The notes: generated by a model not told the origin, from the letters alone. 64,000 nucleotides of DNA from Acanthornis magna (GCA_036785705.1 JAWUZG010000136.1:2294001-2358000); one strand, 5' to 3'; positions 12,294 to 23,979 are shown, numbered from the stretch's first letter. Translations and numbers: made by a program.

Positions 12294-13732
12294 AAAAATA
12301 ATTTCGACTGAATTCTCTAATGTCAACAGCAAAATTATTGTCTTCTAATTCAATTTACAAAACACCGCTACCTAATCTGTAGCTTCTTGGTCTTGGTTTG
12401 CAACAATACAGTTTAAAAATCACTTCAATTACTACAGAAAGGAAAGAAGCTACAGGTCATCCTAGGTGATAGGTTGTAGAAATCAAAAGCAATAGATTTA
12501 AGACAAGAAAACCTCTTTTTATTTCTTTTTAAACTATTCAGCTAGTTAGTGATGAAGCCTTTGGAGAAAAAGAAAAATAATTTTGTGACTGAGTTACCCA
12601 AAATTAGGTTGAATAAAGGTTCTTAAACAATGCTAGAGAGAACAATTCCACACTAATGGCAATGAACTTAGGTGATCTCAGATTATCTTTTCCAGAGCTG
12701 ATTCTTAGGGGGCTACTTTTTTCTCTGACATACCCATTAATGGCTTATAAAGGAGAAATAAAGACAGTGAATACAAAAGGCTGTTATCAAAGAAGTTCCT
12801 CCTAATCGGTCAAGGGACCTTTTTACATTAAGACATCCATTAGAATCCCTACCACCTTGATCACAGTGTTATGTTTTTTCCTAATGTAAATAATTTATGT
12901 GTTATGTGTTTGTGCATTAGAAGGAAAGTTGGAAAAAAACAGTGTAGAAAGTTTAATTTGTCATATGCTTTAATGCAACAGTGTTTTTTTAATTGCCATT
13001 GTCTCCAATAAGTTTTATTTTGTGATCAGCAAAGCGACTTTGGAGTTGGACCCAAAGCACAGCGTTCCCATACAACCAAAGCATATGTGTGCAACTGGAA
13101 TCCCACTTCGAACTTCAGTAGTCCCCATGATATTAACCACTGTGAACGAGGTGATCTGGGTTTTATCCCCACTGCTGCAGTGGAACAGGAGACAGCTCAG
13201 CTATGAAAAGCAACTGCAGCTATGAGCTCCTAAATGGCTGCAGATGTGCTGCCGTGTACAACAGTTTCATAGTATGCTGGAAATTAAAATGTTAGAATAA
13301 ATCACAGTGCAAACCCCCAAAAGGAACTCCTGAAAAGCCATAAAGGGCTGGTCCCAGAGGCCACTGCTCACTACGATATTGCCTTGTAGCCACAGACTAT
13401 TGTCACTGGAGCATTGCTGTTGCATTATAGTCTCTGCCCTGTTGAACACCAGTGCTGCTGTGGCTCCTCCAAACTTTTCTGTGCTGTCCTTGGAAAGCAC
13501 TCTCTTGTGTTCATCAATAAATCAAATCACAACGAGAGCTAATGAAGGCAGAGCCTTTGTTCAGTAAAATATGTGTGCCACTTCTGGTGTTCACTCAGTA
13601 AGTGTGTGGTTGGTTACACATTGCAGATGATGGTTCAGGTTGGGACTGCCAGGAGGCCAAGGCATCATCATCTCTCCCCAGGGATGTTCCCTAGCTCATC
13701 TTGAGGCTGATAAATGTTTCCCAAATTACTTT

Positions 13733-13748
13733 ACTTCCTGTGACGTAA
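13733..13748 (+). promoter_or_regulatory. adjacent ETS-like and CRE-like motifs
   Basis: ACTTCCTG (an ETS-type core in antisense) is followed with no gap by TGACGTAA (a CREB/ATF-type half-palindrome). The CpG in the CRE survives in an AT-rich region with few CpGs. Motif matches of this length occur by chance, so binding is unproven. Confidence 0.25.
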
Positions 13749-14102
13749 GTGAGCTGCAAAATCAGAATGAAGAGAAGGGATAAATGTGATGTTAAATATG
13801 TCAAAGGGTTATAAAAATTGCAGACCAAGCTTTTCCACTGTGCTCAGAGAGTGCTTCATTTAGATTAACTCTGCATGGACTTCAGGACTTCATGGACTTT
13901 TGCTAAAAGATTTGCATGGTTCCTTCCCACTGCCATTGCTTTTATTCATACCCACCCACCAACCACCCCAGGGTCTGCTCTAATAACTGGGAATCCCAGA
14001 CACCCAGCTGAGCACTTGTCATTTGAATTAAAGAATAAAAGTCAAAAAAGCAAATTTTTCTTACTATATTACAGCTGACTCATAGGAAAGGGCCACATTT
14101 AT

Positions 14103-14309
14103 TATGGAATCATCACTGAATGGCTTGGGTTGGAGGGTACCTTAAAGAACATTTAGTTCCTACCCTTCTGTCATGATCAGGGACACCTTCCATTATCCCA
14201 GAGCCCTGTCCAGCCTGGCCTTGGACACTTCCAGGGATCCAGGGGCAGCCACAGCTTGTCTGGGCACCTGTGCCAGGGCCTGCCCACCCTCACAGTAAGG
14301 ATTTTCTTC
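14103..14309 (-). mobile_element. CR1 LINE 3' end, 5'-truncated (minus strand)
   Basis: Antisense CR1 3' UTR. It starts with GGAATCATCACTGAATGG and CTTGGGTTGGAGGGTACC, runs through CAGGGACACCTTCCATTATC, TGGCCTTGGACACTTCCAG, CAGGGGCAGCCACAGC and GGGCACCTGTGCCAGGGCC, and stops at CACAGTAAGGATTTTCTTC. The 5' truncation is at the right-hand end. Divergence is moderate. Confidence 0.95.
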
Positions 14310-14860
14310 AGTCCTTACCCATATTCAGGTGTAGATGGCATAACTGAGTCCTTCCATGGTACAAACCACAGAGATTGCTCCTGCTGTCATTCCCTGCCTT
14401 GTCTCTATCCAGAGCCTGTGTCTCCATCACGATGTCAAATCTGTCGTTCCACCCTTTGTATCTGTGCTGACTGATGTGTCCTATCTCCACTTGCCCTTCC
14501 ATTGTGACACCAAACAAAACAATAAAATATAAATGCAAAAATACAGAGTTGACTAACTCTTCAAGTCTGGGTTTGGAAAGGAGACCATCATGGCATGACT
14601 CAGCACCTGAACATTTCTTTATCATTTTAATTCTTTAGATGAAAACACTTCTGGTGAAGTAAATATTCCTAGGTTGAAATATAATTTAATTTGTCATGGT
14701 GAGTGGGATTTGTTCTACATTCACTTAATAATTTAACTGGAAAGATTTATCTCTGAGTATTAAGTAAACATGTTCAAAACCCACTTAGCCTGTGAGTAGT
14801 TTTATTTTCTGATGCATTCATAAATGACAACTAACCTAACATGTTTAAAAACATTTCACC

Positions 14861-14876
14861 ATAATAATAATAATAA
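14861..14876. repeat. (ATA)n short microsatellite
   Basis: Five trinucleotide units of ATA/TAA, degenerating into AACAAT. Confidence 0.8.
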
Positions 14877-16878
14877 CAATAAACCCTAATGTTGTGAGGC
14901 TTCTGAAAATGTCATTTCCTTAGAGGATAAATATACCACACCTGGTTTGTCCAGTTATTTTGGGGGGAAGGGATTTTTAGCAGCCTGCATAATCTGTGTT
15001 AAAGATTTATTTTCTAAAATAATTTTCATGTTCAATTTCTGGATATTAAATATTACAAAATAAAAAGAATCTACTAAAATTCTATCTTTTTTTCCATATG
15101 CGATTTCATTATAGAGCTTTTCAATTTACTTCTGCACCTTGCATGAGGTGATAAATCAGTGTGTCTCAATAACAGCAGCTATTCAGTCACATATGATGTG
15201 GCTTCATGACTTCAGAATACTAATTCTGACCACTAGTTTTAAAGTGTCAGGTCTCAGGTGATTACTTTCCCACTGTTTATCTACAGAGCCCTTTTTTTAG
15301 ACAGCACTGACTATAAATATAAATATGGCAGCAGCTCAGCACAAACTGTGCTAGAAAACCATACATCTTTGCTTGTTGAAATATTTTTTCAGATATCAAT
15401 TCACATTCATTATTCTCCAGATTGATTCTTTTAATGCAGTGACTTCAACAGTAGACAATAAAGTGTGTCCTTAATGGAATAATTTGCATATTTGTCTGCA
15501 TCAGTGGTCTACTTAAAATGGAGTTTGTCAGGCTTAGATCTCCTTGCCTATTTGTTCTTTCATAGTAAAAAGAAAGAAAGAGTAGGTAAGTAAGTGAATA
15601 CGTAAGATTTGTGAAGCTCCACTTATTTGCTCCAAAAATGAAAATGAAGATTCTTGCTGTCATCATGCCCTCACTGTACCTTGTTAGAAGTCCAGATGAA
15701 AAATTTCTGGGTGCACATTGCCCATTTGAAACAGGTGCCAGACAAGCCCTGATGAGATTCAGCAGCTGTATGGATTTGTGTGTGATGGATAGAGCTGGAA
15801 CTGCAGTGCATTTTAAAATGAAAGTTTACTGCTCAAAGCTCTCAACCAAGTCCCAGCAGATCTCAAACTACTGTTGAGACCTTCCACAGATTGCCCAGGT
15901 GAACAAGAAGTAACTTAATGTCTTCATATCATTGCTTCTCAACCTTAACTCCACTTTAGGGATGTCATTTTTCTCAAAAGGTGAGACTGGAATTGCAGTG
16001 AAACACTCATTTGATATCTGGCAATTCTGATGAATATTTTTAAGAAAGGTAGATGGCCCTTCCTAATTCCCAATGTTATCTAGTGCTAAACAATGAAAAA
16101 TACCTTTTCTTTACTGAAGTTATAACCTCTGAGCAGTGAAACACAAGGATTAACAGACTGCTTAACTTTGCCCTATCTCATGGAACTGAAAAAACAGGGC
16201 TTAGCCAGATATGTGTGTGTTCCTTTCCTTAAAAAAGAGAAATCACATTATTTCTTCTAAAAACAGTCTGTTGTGTTGAATTCAATGAGTTAATGGCACC
16301 AAGCAGTTCTGTGTGAGGCTTTTATTGTGTTCTCTTGTTTATTTTGGGATTTGCCATTCCCTAAGAGTGCAGTAGAACATGTATGTAAGCTGGGCTAAGT
16401 ACAATATTTGATTCATTGGTGCTCCAGAAGGGTTTTTTTGTGCTGTTAAATGTCAGCATTGACTCTCCAGCAGTTCTTTTGACCTTCCCTGGGGTTGCCT
16501 CAATGCCTGTCTCCAGCAGTGGCCACCACACAGATCTTTGCTTGCCTTCGTGTGAAGCAATACAGTGAAACAAAAAGGGATTGCTGAGTGTCTGCACAGC
16601 CCAGCTTTATTGGCAATGCTGTTCCAGCACAGATTGCCCTCCTGCACCCCAGAGGTTAAAAACAATCCCAGTGCAAGGTAACAGGTGTGAAACCACAGTG
16701 AGACTGAGCTACCACTGCAGATCCCAATCCTAAGTGTTCTAGTGCTTGCTTACACCTTGATAACTTATTCCTACATTTCTCTCATCGAAATAATGTTTTC
16801 AAACCTTACTTTTTACTTGCATGTTACTTAGGCATTGTTGACATTCTTAACACTACAGAAGTTTTAAGGATTTCCGTG

Positions 16879-16933
16879 GTTTCTAGGCAACTAATTAGTT
16901 TTAAAGATGTGTATAGTTTCCAGGCAACTAATT
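16879..16933. repeat. direct repeat of an 18-bp motif, 37 bp apart
   Basis: GTTTCTAGGCAACTAATT at 16879-16896 recurs as GTTTCCAGGCAACTAATT at 16916-16933, differing at one position. The block CAGGCAAC/TAGGCAAC includes a GGCAAC half-site of the RFX X-box type. It could be a local duplication or a paired binding site. Confidence 0.8.
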
Positions 16934-17110
16934 CCTATTAACTTTGATGGCAATTGGTTGCTTCTTTTCCCTTATATTCTTATGAAAAATCATAGACAGG
17001 CATGCTTAGCTTAAAATGGAAATAATATCTTCAAGGTAATTAGAGGCATTTAAAGTACATTTCTTTGTTGAAACTGAAACATTTCAAAATAGTGAATATT
17101 GCTCAAAGGA

Positions 17111-17141
17111 TTGTTTTTACTCCTCTGAGGAGTAAAAACAA
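17111..17141. other. perfect palindrome with 15-bp arms
   Basis: TTGTTTTTACTCCTC at 17111-17125 is exactly reverse-complemented by GAGGAGTAAAAACAA at 17127-17141, with a single T between. The whole 31 bp can extrude as a near loopless cruciform. It is flanked by ordinary AT-rich DNA, with no sign of a surrounding transposon. Confidence 0.9.
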
Positions 17142-17850
17142 ATTTCAAAGCCTTGAAAAATATTGAAAACTTCAGCAAGTAAGAATTCTTTAAAACATCT
17201 TCTGTAGTTCTTGGAGTAAAAACAGCAGATGACCTGTTACTGATTCACACAAATACTGTTTGCACACACTCATCGTGTGTCCAATAAAACTTGGTCAGTC
17301 TTCCTTTTCTGCCCCTGCCAGGAGAGTGTGGGGAGTGGTGAAAATAGCTCTTAAACAATACAGTAAAGAGAGAGTTTTGTCACTGGGATGGATTAAAGGT
17401 TTTGACTAAATAAATTACATTGCTGAAAGGGATTTTAAACTGTATATCATCAAAACCATTTATTTGACAGTTTAAGTTCATCGTATGTGTCAAGGTGGAA
17501 CTCTGCAGGAGAGATTTAGCTATTCCCACAAAATCTGTTCCCTTTGCAGAAGGACAGCCCAAAGCTCCCAAAGACTCTGGTGAAGTTACACAACTATGCA
17601 GAACAAGGGAGGTGTTTACAGAGGAAGAGATAAGGACACTTCTCGATACCTCTGAGGAGAAATTTATCAGGCAGACTTCTCAGATCATTGGAGCCACTCC
17701 AGCAGCTCGTTGCTTGGTTATGAAACCGTGTTTAAACTGAAGCATTCATGGAAATGTCAAATGGATCAGACTGAGAACTGAAATTCTTCCTGCATTCATA
17801 GTTCATGGGGAAAGAATCAGAGAAATGCAGTTCAGGAGGAAATGAGCAGG

Positions 17851-18169
17851 GCCTGCAGGGAGGCTGGAGAGGGACTTTTTATAAGTGCATGCAGTGGTAA
17901 GAGAAGGGGGAATTGCTTCAAACTGAAGGAAGGGAGATCTAGATTAGATGTTTGGAAGAAATTCTTTACTGAGTGGGTGGTGAGGCCCTGGCACAGGTGC
18001 CCAGAGAAGCTGCAGCTGCCCCTGGACCCTTGGAACTGTCGAAGGCCAGGCTGGACAGGGCTTGGAGCAACCTGGGGTTCTGGAAGGTGTCCCTTCCATG
18101 GGACCATCAACAAGATGCTCTTTCATGTCTGTTCCAACCTCAACAATTCTGTGATTCTCTGTATCACAG
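17851..18169 (+). mobile_element. CR1 LINE 3' end, 5'-truncated (plus strand)
   Basis: Sense CR1. GCCTGCAGGGAGGCTGGAGA and GGGACTTTTTATAAGTGCATG come first. These are followed by the GGAAGAAATTCTTTACTGAG, GGTGAGGCCCTGGCACAGG, GCCCAGAGAAGCTGC, TGGACAGGGCTTGGAGCAAC and GGAAGGTGTCCCTTCCATGG blocks, and a short tail (CAATTCTGTGATTCTCTG). About 320 bp of the 3' UTR survive. Overlapping open frames of 110 and 88 codons are artefacts of this insertion. Confidence 0.95.
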
Positions 18170-19884
18170 TGTAATCACAGCTCCTGTACATTTCGGATTC
18201 TCAGAAGTCTGTTGGAGAAAACTAAACCAAACTCAGTAAATTTGTCCATATGGTGGGTGTTGTGCTTAAATGGGCTTTGGGTCAGTATTGAAGAGCAGAG
18301 AACCAGACCATGATTTCCCTGTATTCCACAGACATTAATCCACAGGCAGCATCTGTACCAGAATGAGCCAGGTATTTCCTTCTGAAAATGACACCACAGT
18401 AATACGAAGAGTTTTGGCCTTTGGGCAATCAGACAGGTGGGACAGGGCATTGATGTTTCCATTGGAGAGATATTCAAGTTCTTTTTCTGCATTTCCGCTT
18501 CTTGTGTTAATATGTGTGCCCACACATTTGTCTGCAACATGGGAACAGCTGAAGACGGAGAGAGAAAGGAGAAAGTATTTCATGAACACAGAGGCATACG
18601 AAGGTATCATCTTTCACAAGTAGAAGAAAAAAAGGTGGATTTTACAGAGAAAAAAATTTAAGAAAATCGGGTTTTTAATGTGTTTAATTCATCACATCAA
18701 TTCATATTAGGCAGGTCCCAAGAGAAAAGAAGGAGGATTGAAATATTTAAATTAGCTGATACTAGTAGGGTTGTTAGAACACCGTTTTCCATGAAAGGCT
18801 TTGTAGTAGTACTAATACTGTCCTTTGTTAGTTAATATTTAATTTAAACTAAAGTGTGATGAGGTATGTTGGGATCTTGACCATCAGAAAAAGACAGAAA
18901 AAAACAAAGAAGTCTTTAAAAAAAATTACTTTAGACTTGTTGGTTAGACACTGTAGTTTTACTTTCCAAATACTCAAAATTTTATTATCACATTCAGTGA
19001 TGGAGATTTGCCATAAGCTGTCAGAATTACTTATGACCCTAATTTCACAAGACTTTAATGATCTCAGTACGGGTAATCCACAAGCAAACAAATGTGGCAT
19101 TTCTTAAATATTGCTAGAACTTAATAATTCGCAAGAAGAAACTAATTTAATAGAATTCAATTATTTCTTTAAATAGAGAAGCTCTATTGAGATCCATCAC
19201 TGAGGAGCCCAGTTATTAGTTATTTATATTATTAATGTTTTCCTCCAGCTTTTTGAAAATTCAGCTTCGCCCATAGCTTCTGAACAAAAGGTTTGGCATT
19301 TTATTTATAAGAAGAACAAAAGAAAAGAGAGCAAAGTAAGTTGCAAGAATAGATAAGGAAGAAATAGATATGCTCCACCAAGCCCAACATCCAGCACAAT
19401 CCGATTACTATGTTAAGTATTAACAGACACAAATGTCTTTGTTAACATTATTAACCCCATTTGTAGAGTTCACAGTAAAAAAAAAAAAAACTTCAGCAGG
19501 GAGTTTTTACCTAATTTCCTTGAGAAATGAGGTCATGAGTTCATTCTTTCTTTCTCAGTACATCCGGCACTTCTGCTGCTATTAATATTGAACACATTTT
19601 CCAGTTGCAAAGAAGGACCCACAAAAGAGGACAACATTTAATGAATGCCTCAACAAATTTAAACCTTTAACAGCTGCAGCTATGGTTGACATTGCTGTGG
19701 AACAGATTTATCCTATCATGGACTGCAACGACAAAGGCACCGACAGATCTAAGAAGGAAGTGGGGAAGTGCACAGGCAGGGGATGAAATTCAGACCAGGG
19801 GAGAAAAGGACTCATTTTCATGGTTCTTTCTGCTGTCACCCTGGAAATCTGAATTATCTTGGTTTGAGTTTAAGAGCAGGACCC
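18170..19884. other. unique AT-rich non-coding sequence
   Basis: No exon or transposon recognised. It contains a 14-A run near 19477-19490 and otherwise plain AT-rich sequence. Confidence 0.6.
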
Positions 19885-20119
19885 AATCACAGAATCACAG
19901 AATGATTTGGGTTGGGAGGAACCTTGAAGATCACCTCATTCCACCCCCTGCCCTGGGCAGGGACAACTTCCACCATCCCAGGATGCTCCAAACCCTGTCC
20001 AACCTGGCCTTGGACACTTCCAGGGATGGGGCAGGCACAGCTTCTCTGTGCCAAGGCCTCACCATCCGCACAGGGAAAAATATCTTCCTAAGATCTGACC
20101 TAAATCTATCCATTGCCAT
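19885..20119 (-). mobile_element. CR1 LINE 3' end with intact terminal repeat (minus strand)
   Basis: Antisense CR1 beginning with two copies of the terminal unit (AATCACAGAATCACAGAATG). It continues with ATTTGGGTTGGGAGGAACC, CCTGCCCTGGGCAGGGAC, CCAACCTGGCCTTGGACAC, TTCCAGGGATGGGGCAGGC and a truncated end near ATCTAAATCTATCCATTGCC-like text. A 171-codon plus-strand frame (19686-20201) runs across it and its unique flanks, and is rejected as a gene. Confidence 0.95.
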
Positions 20120-21336
20120 ATTGATTCCTGCTCAAAACCACCTGGTGTCTTTGAGATTTTTTCCATTTAGGTGGATCCAGGTATTTCTGCTTGGTTTTTA
20201 AGAATTTAGGAAAAGATCAAACTACATGACACAAAGCAATATACCAAACTCATAAACTGCAATTTTACTCAGCTAATTAAAGCTACATTAATGAAGAAAT
20301 CAAATAAAGGTCATAATTAAGATTAAATTAATAAATCAATGTTTTTTAAACCATTAATTCATCGGAATATTTAAGAAATTACTACATTAAATTTTCATCT
20401 AAACACCAGAACAATTGTTCATTTTTTGGCATTTTCTTGGCATTTTTTTTTTCTTGGCTTCTTTTTATCTGATGCTCAGAGTTCCTTCTGTTCCAGTTAG
20501 TGTCTTCACAATTAAGGGTCAGTTGCAAAAAAAAAAGTAAAATATTTAGAGGTCTAATGCAGTTTGGAAGTCTGTGGATAAAAGAACAATTAGGAAGTAA
20601 AGCCACTAGATGCCTTGAAATTTTCCTTATCTTGAGGAAGAAGGTAAGTAGAGTTGGCATGATCATACTAAAAGCTTTGGTTTTCTGTGCACCGCATTTT
20701 CTGTTGATGTAACATATCAATACCATAAATCCATTGAAAGCTACATCCATGAAAATATTGCGTGTGCTGACTAGGAATGGCCTGACCTCTGTACAAGGTC
20801 CAGTCTAACAACCTAAAATGATTTCCTGTCCTTTAACATTTACATCATCTGAAAAGAAGTAGATAACTGGCTTTTATTTTCAAAGGAAATTAATAGTGGT
20901 GTCACTTCACTTTTCCACAAAACCTCTTGTTAAAAACTTCAGATGAAAAAAAAAATATGTGTAAGGTCATGGCACTGTTAGTTTAAGTCCCAGACCTTTC
21001 ATATGAATTCAGTCCTGGTCAAACTAATTACTTGATTTATGTGAAGACAACATTACCTCTGCTAAAGGTAGGACAAGGTAGCAAAAGGATTGAGAAATTC
21101 ACAGGATGAAAAACAGGTGAAGGAAGAAACATCTTGTTAAAATCTTCTTTGCGACCCAAGCACCTTTCATAATGCAGTAACCTTTAATTTACCTTTAATT
21201 GTAAAAACCGGGGAAAAGATGAGGGAGTGGGATCAGCATGTTTTTGTTGTGTGAGTTCATCCATATTCTTTACTTTGCGTGTGCTTGTTGGCTTTGATTT
21301 GCTTTTATTTCCCATTCTATTGAAATCAAGCTTACA

Positions 21337-21346
21337 CACGTGACGT
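21337..21346 (+). promoter_or_regulatory. overlapping E-box and CRE-like core
   Basis: CACGTG at 21337-21342 overlaps TGACGT at 21341-21346 (text ACACACGTGACGTTTC). The match is exact but short, and chance occurrence is possible. Confidence 0.2.
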
Positions 21347-21549
21347 TTCTTTTTAAAAATGTTGACAAGAGATTTCTGGAAAAAAAGGAAACATGAAAAT
21401 TATGGACTTTGTCTCTTATTTCCAACTAATTTTTTTTATATAAAAACCAACCCTAAGATCCAACAAAATACAAGAATACTGAATTAGCTAATGAAGTCTT
21501 TTTTTCTATTTAAACAGTTACTTTGCACATTTGATTTTTTTTTAGCAAG

Positions 21550-22090
21550 TCTTTTTTATTAGCTAAAGACTCCATTCACTTGCTGTTAAAATTTTCGCAG
21601 GCCAAACAAATCTTATTTGCAGAATATACTCATTCATTTTGGTTTTTAACACATAGAAGAAATATCTGCAGCATTTAAGGAAACATCGCAATTTCTGCAG
21701 TTTGATGTTTGCATATTGCTGGCGAAATTGCATGAGGCGGTTACTTAATGTTTTAATTTTTCTTAAACCCTGGAAATGTTCTTCATGGGTTGAGAACTCA
21801 TTTGAATACAGGAAAGAATCCTTGCATAGAAATGAGCCAGCCAATCCCTTCCACAGCACCAGCTCACAAATACGTGTGGATAATAGAAAGATCCTATTTA
21901 AATGCTTCGTGCCAGCAGAAACAAAAAGCACCAAGGCTAAGCCATTATTAAGATATAAATAGGCTTGTAAACAATTTAATTGCACAAAAGAGTTGGTTTC
22001 CTTGGGACTGCAGCAATTTGCATAATGAACTGCAGCAGTAGCCCTTCAATATTCTGTGTTGACATCAAGTGAGACTGTCAACTTTTGCAA
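21550..22090. promoter_or_regulatory. candidate conserved non-coding element (enhancer-like)
   Basis: Non-repetitive sequence that keeps CpGs (TTTTCGCAGG, ACATCGCAAT, GGCGAAATTG, GAGGCGGTTAC, ATACGTGTGG, GCTTCGTGCC) in AT-rich DNA. It carries POU-octamer and homeodomain-type words (ATTTGCAT at 22016-22023, TTTGCATATTGC, ACAATTTAATTGC). Open frames of 140 codons (minus) and 86 codons (plus) overlap here in opposite directions, with no protein-family likeness. The low stop density more likely reflects composition than coding. Regulatory function is inference. Confidence 0.3.
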
Positions 22091-22559
22091 AGCTGGGCAA
22101 TATTTGCTCACAATCCTTCATTCAGGGGAGGAGCTCTGGGAAGTGGAAGTGTGTTAGTGGGATGGAGGTGTGGAATTTTTCTACACATTTGGTTTTAGAA
22201 TTTCATCCAACCCAGTGTTTTATATAACCACTGGTAAACAACACATGCTCCTTTCAAATATTATCTTGATGAGAATGATTATCTCTGTTATTAAGATTCT
22301 GATTTCATAAAAAACCACTCATTCTAGCACATCTATTTTCTTTCTAGCCATGCTTGAAAAAATGGCTTAGACCTGGAGGTTTCCCTTTTCATGAGCATCA
22401 CCTCCTGAAGAGCCTTTCATTTACGGTTATAACTGTGGGTTTGTCCTGTTCAAGGAAATGGATATTTTTCCATTATTTAGTTGTCTAAACATAAGTGTCT
22501 AGCACCATTTTGGATAATGCAAGGATGATCAAGACATCGGAATGAGACTCAAAGATAAA

Positions 22560-22745
22560 GAGTCAGAGGATTGGAAGGAGATCTCCAGCCTGATTGCCTG
22601 GCTCAAAATCAGGTCATGAATCCAGATCAGCTTGGTTAAAGCTTATCCAGTCTGATCTTGAAAATCTCGAAATGCGTTAATCCCACAACATCTCTGGGTA
22701 ACCTCTTGCCCTACTTCACTGCAGCTCCCATCTCTCATTTTGAAG
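22560..22745 (-). mobile_element. degenerate CR1 LINE 3' region (minus strand)
   Basis: Old antisense CR1 with recognisable blocks: GAGGATTGGAAGGAGATCTC, CCAGTCTGATCTTGAAAATC, AATCCCACAACATCTCTGGG and TAACCTCTTGCCCTACTTCA. These correspond to the CR1 type that reads GGAAGGGACCTCTGGAGATC and CCACAACCTCTCTGGGCAAC. Identity is clearly lower than in the 8-20 kb copies, so it is probably an older subfamily. Confidence 0.8.
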
Positions 22746-23155
22746 GAGCACCTGAAAGCCAGAAAATTATATCCTAGAGATATTATAAAACCACAGGATG
22801 CACTAAAAGATCTGATATTGGTAATAGGAAAGTAACCACAGTGCTCTTGATGGAGATTTCACCTAATGACAAAGAGGAACTAAAGTTGGAAGGTTGTTCA
22901 ACTCAACTTTCTTCAACAGATTTATCTGCCAAATTTACATCTCCCAGATGCTAGAATTTTGCAGCATTTTAGTCTACCTTTATGACATGTTGGCAGTAAA
23001 TAGGAAAAAAAGGCTCTTAAAAATAAAAACATTAATCAGTCTTGATATTAAATTAGTAAAATCACAGTTGCAAAATATATTGATATAATACATTGTAAGT
23101 TTAGTTTTCAAATAAGGTTAAAAAATAACCATAGTGTGCTCCTAAAATTGGGAGA

Positions 23156-23258
23156 TTTTGTTTGTTTGCATGTTTTTTTTTGTTTTGTTTTAGTTTGATT
23201 TTCTTGTAGGTTTTTTTTTTCACCCCAGAATTAGTATGGGTTAAAAAAAAAAAAAAAG
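23156..23258. repeat. T-rich tract followed by A-rich tract
   Basis: Runs of 9 to 10 T with GTTTT units are followed about 20 bp on by a 15-A run. Opposed homopolymers can pair, but there is no element body between them. Confidence 0.8.
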
Positions 23259-23696
23259 ACCTTATCAGGTTAGAATGTTTTACAAATAAAAATATTCCCA
23301 GGACTTTGAATATTTTTAGCTGTGTTTCAGTGCACATCACTATGCAAAAGGCCCTTCTTTGACTAACCAGAATTCTCTGGCCTGAGATTCAGCATCAGCA
23401 ATGTAATTGTAGTAAATGAAAACATTTACACAATATGATATTTTTTCTTCTCTTTGGATATCAGCATCAACCTTGGATTCCTATATCCCTGTCAAAGTAT
23501 GTCTCTTGGATGGATGGCAGAAAGGGGATTTAGGGGAGGATTAAGGATAAGCCCTCTTCAAATATATTTTTACATGCAGCCTTGGGAAACTTACCCATGA
23601 AAAAAGACACCCAAGAGTTATGAGACACCACTAGCTGCATCCCTCATTGCCTTAGTACTTTTGTATACATCTTTTCCATCGGTTTTCCCTTTAGAA

Positions 23697-23802
23697 ATTC
23701 TATTAATACTCTATATTAATAGAAATATTAATTCTGCTTTAATTTTCACATTCTATTAATACTCTATATTAATAGAAATATTAATTCTGCTTTAATTTTC
23801 AC
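23697..23802. repeat. perfect 53-bp tandem duplication
   Basis: The block 23697-23749 is repeated without mismatch at 23750-23802. The unit starts ATTCTATTAATACTC and ends TTTAATTTTCAC. It is itself rich in self-complementary words (ATTAAT, TATTAATAG). Zero divergence between copies implies a recent event, or an assembly artefact. Confidence 0.97.
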
Positions 23803-23979
23803 TTTTAAAAGAATGAAAAATCACTAATTTAGGGGGGTTTTTCAGTCTTTTAATGGCCCTTAATGTTTAATCTGGAGAAGGTTTAGCAGATGTGGTAAAT
23901 GCTGAACTGATGTTACCTGGATGTCAAAGGCTGTAATCTTTCCTAGGATACGTAAAATATTCACAGCAGATACATGGGC

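Larger units (their letters stand above)
8543..14102. other. unique AT-rich non-coding sequence
   Basis: About 5.5 kb without an exon or transposon that I recognise. It contains hairpin-forming sites at 9183-9214 and 9540-9563, an A-rich tract at 9534-9610, a TG/TA microsatellite at 12239-12293 and an ETS/CRE-like composite at 13733-13748. Confidence 0.6.
14310..17850. other. unique AT-rich non-coding sequence
   Basis: No gene or transposon recognised. It contains an ATA microsatellite at 14861-14876, a duplicated 18-bp motif at 16879-16933, a perfect 15-bp-arm palindrome at 17111-17141, and an open frame of 81 codons at 17495-17740 with no recognisable product. Confidence 0.6.
20120..22559. 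other. unique AT-rich sequence with a candidate regulatory block
   Basis: No gene or transposon recognised. It includes an E-box/CRE overlap at 21337-21346 and a CpG-retaining stretch at 21550-22090, described separately. Confidence 0.6.

Noticed and set aside
13130..13200. MIR-head-like text (GAGGTGATCTGGGTTTTATC)
   Set aside because: The downstream CORE motif (GTGACCTTGGGCAAG-like) is absent, so the match may be chance.
17495..17740. 81-codon plus-strand frame with acidic, helix-like composition
   Set aside because: No homologue recognised, no clear splice context, and it ends just before a CR1 insertion; insufficient to call a gene or pseudogene.
19686..20201. 171-codon plus-strand open frame
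   Set aside because: It runs across a CR1 3' UTR on the opposite strand plus unrelated flanks; CR1 UTRs do not encode protein.
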